From Flavobacterium sp. ACN6 (GTDB lineage: Bacteria; Bacteroidota; Bacteroidia; Flavobacteriales; Flavobacteriaceae): 64,000 nucleotides of DNA. This document shows, in pieces, positions 1 through 8,750 of this stretch. Made by a program: the position numbers and the translations under genes. The notes below the pieces were generated by a model that did not search any database, was not told the origin of the DNA, and saw only the letters and a program-made list of their open reading frames with translations. Position 1 is the stretch's first letter. Each line of letters begins with the position of its first letter. Location: contig NZ_MRCQ01000001.1 of NCBI RefSeq assembly GCF_002304005.1, forward strand, positions 124,001 through 188,000, given 5' to 3'.

Positions 1-112
1 ACGTCGGTTTTTAATCAATATTATCTGGAATAATTATAAATAATATTGTAATTTGAATAGAATTAAAGTATTTTTGGAACAAACGATATTTACACGCCAA
101 AACAACTTTAAA

Positions 113-1087
113 ATGATAAAAAAGATTTTCAAAGTTCTCAAAATAGTCATACTAATTCTGCTGGCGTTAATTGCAATCGGATTTTTGTTTGAACATATTT
201 CAAGAGTCTATTACAACAGCAAACGACCGCAGGATTCGGAATTTGTTGAAGTTGAGGGCCGAAAAATTCATTACAAGAAAGAAGGAAAAGGTTCCTGCAC
301 CATCATTTTTGAATCTGGTTTGGGCGGAGATTATCTGCATTGGCAGGAAATTCAGAAGAAACTTTCTCAAAAATATACCACCATTTCGTATGATAAAGCA
401 GGAATATTATGGAGTGAGCCCTCAGAAAATATATCATTAAGAAGATATGCCGATGATTTAAAACAGCTTTTAGAGAAAACAAAATGCCCAAAACCTTATA
501 TTTTGGTCGGACACTCCTTTGGAGGTATTACGCCAAGATTATTTATTAAAGAAAACACAAAAGATCTGGCAGGAATTGTATTTGTTGATGTTTCCCATCC
601 AAAGCAGTTAGAAAAATCTTCTGAAGCTTTAAAAAATTCCGTACAGCCGCCACCAAAAAATTTTTTAAGTTTTTTAAACGAAATTGGTGTCATCAGAATT
701 TTGTACAGCAACGTTTCTTTTACAACCGCAGTTCCAGAGAAACATTGGTTCAATCAGAATGTGAAAACCTATTTTTACCGCATTTTCGATGGAATGATGG
801 CTGAACTGGAAAATGATGAAAAATTAATGAATGAAGCGTCGCGAATTACTAATTTTGGCGCTGTTCCGTTAACCATAATTACAGCTAAATATCCAGATGG
901 AGTAGAAGGCGCGAAAGATAAAAACTTAGAAAAAGAATATTTATCGGTTCACAATGCCTTACAAGTTGATCTTCTGAATTTGTCATCTCACAGCAAACAG
1001 ATTTTTGCGCAGAAAAGCGGTCATTATATAACGCTTCAGCAACCGGATTTAATTTGTAATGAAATCAATAAATTAGCGCCAAATTAG
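113..1087 (+). CDS. alpha/beta hydrolase, membrane-anchored
   Basis: Predicted serine hydrolase of the alpha/beta-hydrolase fold, 324 aa. The nucleophile elbow GHSFGG puts the catalytic serine at about residue 135, and an upstream FESGLGG stretch fits the oxyanion-hole loop. The YDKAG..WSEPS block is typical of the broad hydrolase family. An N-terminal hydrophobic helix (about residues 5-27, after MIKKIFKVLK) should anchor it in the inner membrane or act as an uncleaved signal. A TTG at 53 could extend the frame by 20 residues, but the ATG at 113 directly precedes the basic-hydrophobic signal and is preferred. A late GHY near the C-terminus is the likely catalytic histidine. The substrate is not predictable. 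The next gene is convergent, only 23 bp away. Confidence 0.8.
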   Translation: MIKKIFKVLKIVILILLALIAIGFLFEHISRVYYNSKRPQDSEFVEVEGRKIHYKKEGKGSCTIIFESGLGGDYLHWQEIQKKLSQKYTTISYDKAGILWSEPSENISLRRYADDLKQLLEKTKCPKPYILVGHSFGGITPRLFIKENTKDLAGIVFVDVSHPKQLEKSSEALKNSVQPPPKNFLSFLNEIGVIRILYSNVSFTTAVPEKHWFNQNVKTYFYRIFDGMMAELENDEKLMNEASRITNFGAVPLTIITAKYPDGVEGAKDKNLEKEYLSVHNALQVDLLNLSSHSKQIFAQKSGHYITLQQPDLICNEINKLAPN

Positions 1088-1110
1088 TTTTCGCGCTAAA
1101 ATTATTTTAT

Positions 1111-2697
1111 TTAAAGCAGAATTTCTTTTTCAATATTGATTTGTTCCAAAAACAACTGATCGTGCGAAACAACTATCAAAGTTCCCTGATATTCATTAAT
1201 CGCCGCCGTTAGAATTTCGATATTTTGAATATCCAGATTATTAGTCGGTTCATCCAAAATAATAATATCGGGCGACTCATTACTTATTGTCAAACAGCAA
1301 AGCATCAGGCGCATTCTTTCTCCGCCGCTCAAAGCATCGCAGGGTTTGTCCCAATCATTTTGAGAAAACAAAAAGCGATTGAGCCTCATTTTTATTTCAT
1401 GTTCTTCTAAACCTGAATCGTTAAAAACTTGAGCTTGCTGATACACATTTAAGTTGTTATCAAGCAGGGAATAATCCTGATCGATATAAATTGCTTTTTT
1501 ATTTAAGGATTGAATATTTCCAAGCTTTGGATTTAATTTTCCCAAAATTATTTTTATTAAAGTAGTTTTTCCAGAGCCGTTTGAACCTTTTAAAACCAAA
1601 CGGTCTCCTGAAAGAATTTCAAAACTCAGGTTTTCTTTCCAAAGTACTTGATTTTCATAGCTGTAATTGATTTCATCTGCTTTAAAAAGTATTTTGCCTT
1701 TATGAAATACAGTAGCATTAAAACCAAATTTCATCTGATCAATCGCTGGAAGCGACGATCGCAGCTGTCGCAGATCATCAGAAATACTGGTGATTTTTTC
1801 TGTGTGAACATCTTTAATTTTCGAACTGCTGTTTTCGGCTTTATTTCGGAGCGTATTCATCATAATGCGTGCAACACCTGATTTTTCCTGCTTCTTTTTC
1901 CCTCTTGAATCTAATTTATTTTGACGTTCAATCGTTTCACGTTCCTTTTCTTTTGCTTTTCGCAAGGCTTTTTCTTTACTCTGTACATCTTGTTCTAAGG
2001 CATTATTTTCAATCTTTTTCTGTTCGCTGTAAAAATCATAATTGCCGCCATAAACAGAAATCCCATTTTTACTCATTTCTAAAGTCTTATTTAGAATATT
2101 AAGCAATGTTCTGTCGTGACTTACAATTAATAACGAACTTGAAGTAGATTTAATAAAATCATATAATAAAGTTCTTCCTTCAAAATCCAAATGATTGCTC
2201 GGTTCGTCCAACAAAACCAACTCGGGTTCATGGATCATAATTCCAGCCAGGAAAACTTTGGTTTTCTGTCCGCCGCTCAGCGTTTCCATTTTCTGGTTCA
2301 GATCCAAATTTTGAAGTTTCCAATACGATAAAGCTTCTTGACATCGCTCTTCAATTGTCCAGTCATCATTTAATAATTCTAGATTTTCTTCACTTACATC
2401 ACCTTCAAGTATTGCTTTAAGTGATTTTATTTTATCCTTTATATGTAAAGCTTCAACTATTGTCAGATCATTAAACTGACCAAACAATTGCGGTACAAAA
2501 TAAGGTTTAGCATTTAGATTTAGCTGCCCAGAAAAAGGCAGCAGTTCACCAGCAATAATTTTCAATACCGTAGATTTTCCAACACCGTTATTTCCAACCA
2601 ATGCGGCTTTATCGTGATTGTTTATAGTAAAACTAATGTTTTGAAACAGCAGATTTTTATTCTCGTGCTGATACGAAATATTTTGAAGAATAAGCAT
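1111..2697 (-). CDS. ABC-F family ATPase (translation factor or ribosome protection type)
   Basis: Soluble protein of 528 aa with two ATP-binding cassettes and no membrane segments, as in ABC-F proteins, which bind the ribosomal E site. Cassette 1 has Walker A GNNGVGKST (35-43), signature LSGGQ (140-144) and Walker B VLLDEP (161-166). Cassette 2 has Walker A GSNGSGKTT (371-379), LSGGE (456-460) and IIILDEP (478-484). Between them lies a highly charged linker (about 225-315), the part that reaches the peptidyl-transferase centre in characterised members. Some ABC-F proteins confer resistance to ribosome-targeting antibiotics and others are housekeeping factors; the sequence alone does not decide which. 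It is a single gene following a terminator. Confidence 0.85.
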   Translation of the reverse strand: MLILQNISYQHENKNLLFQNISFTINNHDKAALVGNNGVGKSTVLKIIAGELLPFSGQLNLNAKPYFVPQLFGQFNDLTIVEALHIKDKIKSLKAILEGDVSEENLELLNDDWTIEERCQEALSYWKLQNLDLNQKMETLSGGQKTKVFLAGIMIHEPELVLLDEPSNHLDFEGRTLLYDFIKSTSSSLLIVSHDRTLLNILNKTLEMSKNGISVYGGNYDFYSEQKKIENNALEQDVQSKEKALRKAKEKERETIERQNKLDSRGKKKQEKSGVARIMMNTLRNKAENSSSKIKDVHTEKITSISDDLRQLRSSLPAIDQMKFGFNATVFHKGKILFKADEINYSYENQVLWKENLSFEILSGDRLVLKGSNGSGKTTLIKIILGKLNPKLGNIQSLNKKAIYIDQDYSLLDNNLNVYQQAQVFNDSGLEEHEIKMRLNRFLFSQNDWDKPCDALSGGERMRLMLCCLTISNESPDIIILDEPTNNLDIQNIEILTAAINEYQGTLIVVSHDQLFLEQINIEKEILL

Positions 2698-2837
2698 AAT
2701 TCCTTTCTTTTAAGATAAATAATTAAGCGGCCGTAAAATTACGGTTGCTTACTAAAATTTTCGAAAGAAATTATTTTTCACATACGTCAATGCTTAATTT
2801 GAAGAGTACAAAGATATTTATTTTAGTATTAAAAATC

Positions 2838-2875
2838 AAAAAACCATTCTTTACAATCGTAAAGAATGGTTTTTG
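2838..2875 (-). terminator. intrinsic terminator hairpin
   Basis: Perfect 15-bp arms (2840-2854 and 2859-2873) around a 4-nt loop, with A and T tracts on the two sides. It lies just after the minus-strand lipocalin-like lipoprotein gene and before the ABC-F gene. Confidence 0.75.
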
Positions 2876-2900
2876 TATAAAGTTTAAGCTACTGCTTAAT

Positions 2901-3269
2901 TTAAATTTTATCTAATGTTATTTTAGCTTCTTTAGCATCTAAAATTAGTTTATCCTCTGTAATTGTGCTTACACAAGGATAAGGTGTTCCAACTTCATCT
3001 TTAATAACAAGACTAGTTCCTTTATTAGTTAAAGCGTAAGTCCCGTCTGTTATTTCTCGAAGCAAATATCCTGTCACGTGTCCATCTTCTGTAAAAGTGA
3101 GCGTACCATTTGTTAAAATAGCATTTTTTGTAGAATCATTCATTTCTATTTTTGGTTCTACAGCACTAACTTTCCATGAATTTACAAGTTTGTCTCTTTT
3201 ACTATGGCATGATACCATTAATACTACAGCAATTGCAATTACGAGGGTAAATAATTTAGAGTTTCTCAT
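2901..3269 (-). CDS. lipocalin-like lipoprotein
   Basis: Small secreted lipoprotein of 122 aa when started at the ATG at 3269. The frame is open upstream to 3338, but that extension would put a second hydrophobic stretch before the real signal, so MRNSKLFTLV is preferred. The signal peptide ends in a lipobox LMVSC, so lipidation at Cys is predicted. The mature part begins KLVNSWKVSAVEP and continues with short alternating strands (GTLTFTEDGHV, GTYALTN, SLVIKD), which resembles the lipocalin-like domains common in Bacteroidota lipoproteins. Specific ligand and role are unknown. Confidence 0.65.
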   Translation of the reverse strand: MRNSKLFTLVIAIAVVLMVSCHSKRDKLVNSWKVSAVEPKIEMNDSTKNAILTNGTLTFTEDGHVTGYLLREITDGTYALTNKGTSLVIKDEVGTPYPCVSTITEDKLILDAKEAKITLDKI

Positions 3270-3416
3270 GATTATTGGGTTAAAAGTTAAACAGGAAAAA
3301 GTTACAAAAAAAAACAACATTATATTATTCATAATCAAATATTTATAAAGTTTTTTTTCTTCATAAAAAACACTGATTTTTTATGTAATCAAGAAAGACT
3401 AAAAGAAAAGGGGATT

Positions 3417-4349
3417 TTAATTAAGAGTTAAGGCTCCTAATATTTCTTCGTACATGAACGGGCCGCCTGGATAAGTTGCCGTATAATCAAGGTTCATCCA
3501 TACTTGACCGCGCTCGTCAATATGGTAATGCAGTTTTTTACCGTAGCTTTCTTTAGTAAAAAGAACGTTCTTAATTAAGTAATTAACTTTCTCCAAATCA
3601 ATCGTAGAACCAATTAAAATTTCTGGATAAATATGTCCTTTGGTGTGAATAAGTCGGGGAGTACCGCCAATAGATCTAATCGCCGCCGCCATCAAAATAG
3701 AGTGATCATCGCAATCGCCAGAGAAATAATCTAAAGATTCGCTCGCGGTTGCAATATAATCACCTTCTTTGGGATCATTCACATAATTCCATCGGCCGTT
3801 TATTTCCTTAAAAACGGCAAAACATTGAATAATTGTTCTATAATCTGAATAACCTCTAATACCTTTAAAGTGTTTGGTTGTTGCCATAATAGCAAAATTT
3901 CGCACTCTCGGATTCTGATATTCTATTGCATTAATAATTTTTGATTTATTTGGAAATGGAAGCAGTTTTGCCACAATTATATCTTGCGGATACGGATTAT
4001 CAGACATCGTATAAATCATCGAGTTATAATCTTCTGAGATTTCGCTGAAACCATAATTCCCTATAACTGTTCCGTAAAACAACACCAATAAATAAACAGC
4101 AATGCACAATATAATTATTGTTCTGAGATACATGAGAAGGAAAAATATTGCTGCAAAGACAAAAATAAAGATAAAAACACGATCTAGATTGAATGCCCAC
4201 TCCAAATCGATAAGATTTTGATGCAGTATGATGAAAATCGGAATGGTAATAAAAAGACTCAAAAGCATAATAATAATCCTGTCCCACGGCGATTTCACCT
4301 GTAGTTTGGATTTTAATTGCGGAAAGTCAATTTTAGGGAATTTCATCAT
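3417..4349 (-). CDS. membrane protein with transglutaminase-like domain
   Basis: Protein of about 310 aa with three hydrophobic helices in the first 100 residues (about 25-45, 58-78, 79-95), followed by a papain/transglutaminase-like core. The motif SGDCDDHSILMAAAIRS holds the likely nucleophile Cys near residue 213, and TKGHIYPEI about 25 residues later likely supplies the His. Proteins of this layout often act as peptidases or peptidoglycan-related cross-linkers in the envelope, but the reaction is not established. The frame is open to a TTG at 4358; the ATG pair at 4349/4346 is the more ordinary start. It begins 19 bp after the solute-binding-like gene, so the two are probably cotranscribed. 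Confidence 0.75.
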   Translation of the reverse strand: MMKFPKIDFPQLKSKLQVKSPWDRIIIMLLSLFITIPIFIILHQNLIDLEWAFNLDRVFIFIFVFAAIFFLLMYLRTIIILCIAVYLLVLFYGTVIGNYGFSEISEDYNSMIYTMSDNPYPQDIIVAKLLPFPNKSKIINAIEYQNPRVRNFAIMATTKHFKGIRGYSDYRTIIQCFAVFKEINGRWNYVNDPKEGDYIATASESLDYFSGDCDDHSILMAAAIRSIGGTPRLIHTKGHIYPEILIGSTIDLEKVNYLIKNVLFTKESYGKKLHYHIDERGQVWMNLDYTATYPGGPFMYEEILGALTLN

Positions 4350-4368
4350 ACGAATCAAAAAAGCAGTA

Positions 4369-5220
4369 TTATAGTGCTTTTACGGTTTCTACAAAAATAC
4401 TTTTTTTATCAATAATTCCCAGATCAAATAATTGATTTTGAATTTTATTAAAAGCTTTCTCTGTTAGGTTTTTCTGTGACCATTGTGTTAATTTCAGCCA
4501 CTCTTTAATATCTTCTGCTTTTTGATTAAAAAGTTTAGATAATTTTTTGTCAATTTCGGGAATTTCTTTGAAATCAACCGTTGTTTTATTGATAATTTCA
4601 AGGATTTTTTCAACAACTTTTGGATTCTTTTTCAAGAATTCTTCGCGTACCGCAATTATAAAAGAAGGCCAAGGAGTAGGGCAGTCGTCAATACGTCTAA
4701 ATATTCCTTGGTCCACAAGAGGTTTTGTCATAAAACGTTCCCACATAAAGTAGTCTGCTTTTTTATTGGTCAAAGCATCAACTGCGCCGTCAATTGTGTT
4801 TACAATTTCAAACTCCAGATCGTCCATCTGCCAGCCTTGCTCATTTGCATTTACATAGGCCATTAACTGCGATCCAGAACCAACTCTCGAAATAGCGGCT
4901 TTCTTGTTTTTAAGATCTTTAAGGGTTTGAAAATCAGATTTTGCATCAACATGAATTCCCCAAATTAAAGGCGACTGCACATAAATCTGAATAATTTTAC
5001 TGGGATTTCCAGCTGCAATATCTTTTAGAATTCCTTCAGTTAAAATAACAGCTAGATCTGTTTCTCCATCACGGAGCATTTGACACATTTTTCCGGTTCC
5101 TTCGGGAATATTTCTCCATTGTAAGTCGATGTTCTCAGCTTCAAATTCGCCATTTTCTATACATAGATGCCATGGCAAATTGAAGTGTTCAGGAACACCC
5201 GCAATTTTGACAGTTTTCAT
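4369..5220 (-). CDS. periplasmic-binding-protein-like protein without signal peptide
   Basis: 283 aa. It begins MKTVKIAGVPEHFNLPWHLC and has the type-2 periplasmic binding fold pattern of NMT1/SsuA-like substrate binders: a GTGKMCQMLRDGETDLAVILTEG block, a SRVGSGSQLMAY ligand loop, and NKKADYFMWERF. Unlike transporter-associated homologues it has no signal peptide or lipobox, and no permease or ATPase gene lies nearby. A cytoplasmic sensing or enzymatic role is therefore possible. It is upstream of and close to the transglutaminase-like gene. A short pentanucleotide tandem repeat precedes its start codon. Confidence 0.7.
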   Translation of the reverse strand: MKTVKIAGVPEHFNLPWHLCIENGEFEAENIDLQWRNIPEGTGKMCQMLRDGETDLAVILTEGILKDIAAGNPSKIIQIYVQSPLIWGIHVDAKSDFQTLKDLKNKKAAISRVGSGSQLMAYVNANEQGWQMDDLEFEIVNTIDGAVDALTNKKADYFMWERFMTKPLVDQGIFRRIDDCPTPWPSFIIAVREEFLKKNPKVVEKILEIINKTTVDFKEIPEIDKKLSKLFNQKAEDIKEWLKLTQWSQKNLTEKAFNKIQNQLFDLGIIDKKSIFVETVKAL

Positions 5221-5232
5221 TTCTTTTAAGTT

Positions 5233-5253
5233 TAAGTTAAGTTAAGTTAAGTT
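5233..5253 (-). repeat. pentanucleotide tandem repeat in a 5' leader
   Basis: About four tandem copies of TTAAG/AAGTT, with a degenerate extra copy on the left, ending about 13 nt upstream of the ATG of the solute-binding-like gene. Four units is short for slippage, but the position could change leader or promoter spacing. Confidence 0.6.
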
Positions 5254-5284
5254 GCTTGGTATGCGTAATCTAGTTTTTCTTTTT

Positions 5285-5758
5285 TTAGTTTTTTAATAAA
5301 TCGGCTCTGTGTTTCTCTGAAAGACAAGGTTCTGCAAATTCGATAATTTCCTTTGACTCATAATCAGTCAAAAGGCTTCTTACCAATGTGTAATCTACAT
5401 CTTTCGCAATTTCTGCTGCAAAAAAAGTTTCGTTTAATCCTTCCGACAAGCAATTTATTGCCTTTAATTGTTCGCGGATGATTTCTTTGTCAAAATCTTT
5501 TTCTAAAACAGCTATTTGTATAATTGAGTTTCCTGAATTTTGTATTGTTTTTCTATGCATGAAACGTTGTTCTGTCTCATCAAATTCTGCATAAAAAATG
5601 TCATCTGTTGCAATTAATGGGCCAAAAAATGGAATATTATCCAATTTAAAAAGACCTTTTTCCAAATCTATAATTTCTGCCCACATGGTTTCAGAAACTA
5701 CTTCATCCAAATAATCGCTGTAATATTTAAATAATATTTTTTTATGAGTTTCCGACAT
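5285..5758 (-). CDS. DUF4265 domain protein
   Basis: 157 aa, soluble. The early part (ETMWAEIIDLEKGLFKLDNIPFFGPLIATDDIFYAEF, split here only for reading) has the WAE...L.NIPFF...DD.FYAE pattern that I recognise from DUF4265, a family of unknown function. The start codon shares one base with the stop of the upstream VOC gene (TAATG arrangement), so translation is probably coupled. No catalytic motif is obvious. Confidence 0.65.
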   Translation of the reverse strand: MSETHKKILFKYYSDYLDEVVSETMWAEIIDLEKGLFKLDNIPFFGPLIATDDIFYAEFDETEQRFMHRKTIQNSGNSIIQIAVLEKDFDKEIIREQLKAINCLSEGLNETFFAAEIAKDVDYTLVRSLLTDYESKEIIEFAEPCLSEKHRADLLKN

Positions 5759-6150
5759 TATTCTATTTCGTTTATTATGGCTTTTAATGATGACACAACT
5801 ATGCGGTAACCGTCCGGATCCTGAATCATTTTTCCGTTTTCATTCCAATACAGATTAACCGCTTGTATCATTTCAATATTATTTTGTGTAATCGTATGTA
5901 TTAAGTCGTTGTAATTTGACATTGTTTTTGGATAAAGCACGATAATATCATCTTCATCAAAAGTATGTTTGGCTTCAATTTCAGACATTGTAAATTCAAA
6001 ATGCCAGTCTAAACCTGGTTTTCCTATAAAAACTCCGTCATAATTATTATGATGCTGGAATCCGCCTAATCTTTCAAAACCAAGAATATTGATATAAAAA
6101 TTTTCAATTTTCTCTAAATTGTTAGTATGTCGCGCAACTCTCAAAAACAT
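5758..6150 (-). CDS. VOC family protein (glyoxalase / bleomycin-resistance fold)
   Basis: 130 aa, the usual length for a single vicinal-oxygen-chelate domain made of two beta-alpha-beta-beta-beta units. The N-terminus FLRVARHTNNLEKIENFYINILGFERLGGF is the standard opening of the family, and the C-terminal IQDPDGYRIVV matches the usual DPDGN..E segment, here with Tyr-Arg in place of Asn/Glu. The lost Glu suggests a non-canonical metal site. It may be a dioxygenase-, lyase- or binding-type member; the substrate cannot be told. It is translationally coupled to the DUF4265 gene downstream. Confidence 0.75.
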   Translation of the reverse strand: MFLRVARHTNNLEKIENFYINILGFERLGGFQHHNNYDGVFIGKPGLDWHFEFTMSEIEAKHTFDEDDIIVLYPKTMSNYNDLIHTITQNNIEMIQAVNLYWNENGKMIQDPDGYRIVVSSLKAIINEIE

Positions 6151-6199
6151 AATGCTATTTTTTATAATTATCGAATTATCACATTTTCTAATTATCTCA

Positions 6200-7069
6200 T
6201 TATTTTCCCGCTAATTTACCCAAAGTGTACGTGATCAATTCGTCTACAGCTTTGTATGGATCTTCGCTAAATGTTCCAGAAGCGCGATTGGCAATAATGG
6301 CATTAAGCGACAAAGCATTATGTCCCAAAAGAGCAGAGAGTCCGTAGATTGCTGCCGTTTCCATCTCTAAATTAGTGATTTTAGTTTCATTAAAAATAAA
6401 ATTATCCATTTTATTATTCAATTCTTCATCTTGAATATTTAAACGTAAAACTCTTCCCTGCGGACCGTAAAATCCACCCGCAGTTGCTGTAATTCCTTTA
6501 AATATTCTATTGGATTCAATTAGTTTTTCTAATTCCTCAGAACATTGTGTTACGTATGGTTTTCCTTTTTTAGGATCCCAATTAGTATGTTCTACAAATG
6601 CGTCTTCCATTTCAGTAATCGAAACATCATCAATTAAATAGGAGCGGAGCATATTGTCTAATCCTAAACCAAATTTTGACATTACGAAACTGTCTACTGG
6701 AATATCTTCTTGCAAAGAACCAGAAGTTCCAATTCGGATAATATTTAGTGAAGTTAGCGTTTCTTTTGGTTCACGCGTCTTTAAATCGATATTAACTAAG
6801 GCGTCTAATTCATTTAAAACGATATCAATATTATCTGGGCCAATTCCGGTAGAAATTACAGAAATTCTCTTGCCTTTGTAAATTCCGGTCTGGGTTTTAA
6901 ATTCTCTTTTTTGAGTGGAATATTCAATTGAATCAAAAAATTGGGTAATTTTCTCCACTCTATTTTGGTCACCAACAAAAATAATGTCGTGTGCAATATG
7001 TTCAGGACGCAGGTTTAAATGATAAACGCTTCCGTCTGGATTTAGTATTAATTCTGATGATTGGATCAT
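6200..7069 (-). CDS. nucleoside phosphorylase, uridine phosphorylase-like
   Basis: 289 aa member of the PNP/UDP phosphorylase family, which splits nucleosides with phosphate into base and ribose-1-phosphate for salvage. Visible blocks are DIIFVGDQNRVEKI near the N-terminus, STGIGPDNIDIVLNEL (phosphate-binding region), IIRIGTSGSLQEDI, and TNLEMETAAIYGLSALLGH, whose ME.E-type segment contacts the ribose hydroxyls. The length slightly exceeds the roughly 250 aa of enterobacterial Udp. Whether uridine or a purine nucleoside is preferred is not settled by sequence. It is flanked by intergenic repeats and probably transcribed alone. Confidence 0.8.
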   Translation of the reverse strand: MIQSSELILNPDGSVYHLNLRPEHIAHDIIFVGDQNRVEKITQFFDSIEYSTQKREFKTQTGIYKGKRISVISTGIGPDNIDIVLNELDALVNIDLKTREPKETLTSLNIIRIGTSGSLQEDIPVDSFVMSKFGLGLDNMLRSYLIDDVSITEMEDAFVEHTNWDPKKGKPYVTQCSEELEKLIESNRIFKGITATAGGFYGPQGRVLRLNIQDEELNNKMDNFIFNETKITNLEMETAAIYGLSALLGHNALSLNAIIANRASGTFSEDPYKAVDELITYTLGKLAGK

Positions 7070-7121
7070 TTTTTTTTAAGTTGCTAAGGTTCTGAGGTAC
7101 TAAGATTCTAAGTTTTTTTAC

Positions 7122-7151
7122 TTGGAATTTGGAATTTAAAAATTGAAATTT
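7122..7151 (-). repeat. sense 3'-end element (SUI1 gene)
   Basis: Read on the minus strand: AAATTTCAA, a T-rich spacer, then AAATTCCAAATTCCAA. It starts 8 nt after the SUI1 stop codon. It is one of nine sites of this pattern in the window. Confidence 0.75.
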
Positions 7152-7159
7152 AATTTATT

Positions 7160-7492
7160 CTATCCACCTACACGTTTGGTTTTAAATCCTTTTTCTTTTA
7201 AAATTGCCATAATTTTATCACGGTAATCTCCTTGAATAATAATGGAATCATCTTTAAAAGTGCCGCCTACGCTTAATTTAGTTTTGATTTCTTTGGCTAA
7301 GATTTTAAAATCTTCGTCGGAGCCTTCATAACCTTCAATAATTGTGGTTGCTTTTCCTTTTCTTTTTTCAAATTTACAGATCATTGGTTCTTTTTGAACA
7401 TACAGGACATGTTCTTGTTCTTCAACTTGTTCTGGTTCATTTGATTCAACATGATCTGGAAATAAATTCTTTAATTGATCTTTAAAATCCAT
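7160..7492 (-). CDS. SUI1/YciH family translation initiation factor
   Basis: 110 aa. The C-terminal two thirds is a SUI1 domain: CKFEKRKGKATTIIEGYEG, then AKEIKTKLSVGGTFKDDSIIIQGDYRDKIMAILKEKGFKTKRVGG, which carries the signature KLSVGGTFKD and QGDYRDKI. Bacterial YciH proteins are relatives of eukaryotic eIF1 and affect start-site discrimination on the 30S subunit. The acidic N-terminal 35 residues are typical of the bacterial form. It follows the 2-oxoglutarate oxygenase gene after a hairpin-rich gap. Confidence 0.9.
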   Translation of the reverse strand: MDFKDQLKNLFPDHVESNEPEQVEEQEHVLYVQKEPMICKFEKRKGKATTIIEGYEGSDEDFKILAKEIKTKLSVGGTFKDDSIIIQGDYRDKIMAILKEKGFKTKRVGG

Positions 7493-7538
7493 AATTTTTA
7501 TTCTCTAAATAATTACAATAAATATAGTTTATAAAAAT

Positions 7539-7577
7539 CAAATTCCAAACTCCAATGAAGATTGGAATTTGGAATTT
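7539..7577 (-). terminator. hairpin built on a 3'-end element
   Basis: Imperfect inverted repeat AATTCCAAACTCCAAT / ATTGGAATTTGGAATT around GAAG. The right arm (7562-7577) is a 16-nt AAATTCCAAATTCCAA core in sense orientation to the upstream oxygenase gene, 35 nt after its stop. The first half of the usual element is missing here. Confidence 0.55.
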
Positions 7578-7580
7578 TTA

Positions 7581-7596
7581 TCCCGAAGCCACGGGA
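7581..7596. repeat. TCCCG...CGGGA short palindrome
   Basis: TCCCG and CGGGA arms around a 6-nt loop. Related short palindromes occur at 41484 and 43670. Confidence 0.45.
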
Positions 7597-7612
7597 GAAA
7601 TTTATTTAAGTT

Positions 7613-8563
7613 TTATTTTTTAATTAAACCTAATTCTACTAAACGTTCGTGCAAGAACTCACCCGCAGAAATATCTTCGAATTTCTTTGGATTTTCTTCA
7701 TCAATACAATTTTCAAGACAATCCAAACGCATATCGCTTACTGGATGCATAAAAAACGGAATTGAATAACGTGAAGTTCCCCACAATTCTCTCGGCGGAT
7801 TTACCACTTGGTGAATCGTAGATTTTAATTTGTTATTGGTGTGTCTTGACAACATATCTCCAACATTAATTACCAATTCATCATCTTGTGCAATGGCATC
7901 AATCCATTCACCATTATGATTTTGAACTTGTAATCCTTTACCTTGAGCTCCCATTAACAAAGTGATCAAATTGATATCACCGTGAGCTGCAGCACGAATG
8001 GCATTTTCTGGTTCAGAAGTAATTGGAGGATAGTGGATTGGTCTTAAAATTGAGTTTCCTTCTTTTGCATATTCATCAAAATAAAACTCGTCAAGACCTA
8101 AATGTAAAGCCAAAGCCCTTAAAACATAAACGCCGGTTTTTTCTAATTTTTGATATGCTTCTTTACCAACCACATTAAAACGAGGTAACTCAGTAACTTC
8201 CACATTATCTGGATATTCTGAAGCCCATCGTGAATTTTCGTCAACGTATTGACCAAAATGCCAAAATTCTTTTAAATCTCCTTCTTTGCGTCCTTTAGCA
8301 TGTTCTTTTCCAAAAGAAACATAACCTCTTTGTCCGCCAATTCCAGGAATTTCATAATTATGCTTAGTTTCTATTGGCAAGGCGAAAAAGTTTCTAATTT
8401 CACCATAAAGTTCGTTGACCAATTGATCATCAAGAAAATGACCTTTTAAGGCTACGAAGCCAATGTTTTCAAATGCACTGCCGATTTCATTTACAAATTT
8501 TTGTTTACGTTTCGGGTCGTCCGAAAGGAAATCACGTAAGTCTACACTAGGAATGTTTTGCAT
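7613..8563 (-). CDS. Fe(II)/2-oxoglutarate-dependent oxygenase, isopenicillin N synthase-like
   Basis: 316 aa, the normal length for this superfamily. The N-terminal DIOX_N part opens IPSVDLRDFLSDD, and the double-stranded beta-helix carries the iron triad His194, Asp196 (AAHGDINLITLL) and His251 (STIHQVVNPP). Arg265-x-Ser267 (SRYSIPFF) binds the co-substrate carboxylate. All catalytic residues are present, so it should be an active oxygenase using 2-oxoglutarate. The substrate is unknown; homologues act on small metabolites. The gene is divergent from the fused E1 gene and shares a roughly 190-bp intergenic region with it. Confidence 0.85.
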   Translation of the reverse strand: MQNIPSVDLRDFLSDDPKRKQKFVNEIGSAFENIGFVALKGHFLDDQLVNELYGEIRNFFALPIETKHNYEIPGIGGQRGYVSFGKEHAKGRKEGDLKEFWHFGQYVDENSRWASEYPDNVEVTELPRFNVVGKEAYQKLEKTGVYVLRALALHLGLDEFYFDEYAKEGNSILRPIHYPPITSEPENAIRAAAHGDINLITLLMGAQGKGLQVQNHNGEWIDAIAQDDELVINVGDMLSRHTNNKLKSTIHQVVNPPRELWGTSRYSIPFFMHPVSDMRLDCLENCIDEENPKKFEDISAGEFLHERLVELGLIKK

Positions 8564-8719
8564 ACTTTACATTTTATATTTAAGAACAAAAGGTGTCATA
8601 AGCACCTTTCGTTAACAAAGGTATAGAATATTTTAGAAAATAATCTTAAGCTCAGCCATTAAAAGCTGATTTCTGATTAAAAAAATATTTCAGAATCTTA
8701 TAAAATTGGCGCAAATTGT

Positions 8720-8727
8720 TATATTTG
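8720..8727 (+). promoter_or_regulatory. candidate -7 promoter element TATATTTG
   Basis: Exact TAnnTTTG match 23 nt before the ATG of the fused E1 gene. No TTTG was found at the ideal spacing upstream. Confidence 0.45.
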
Positions 8728-8750
8728 AAACACTAAAAAATAAAAAATAA

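Noticed and set aside
53..112. TTG-started N-terminal extension of the hydrolase
   Set aside because: It would place 20 polar residues before the signal anchor; ATG at 113 fits better.
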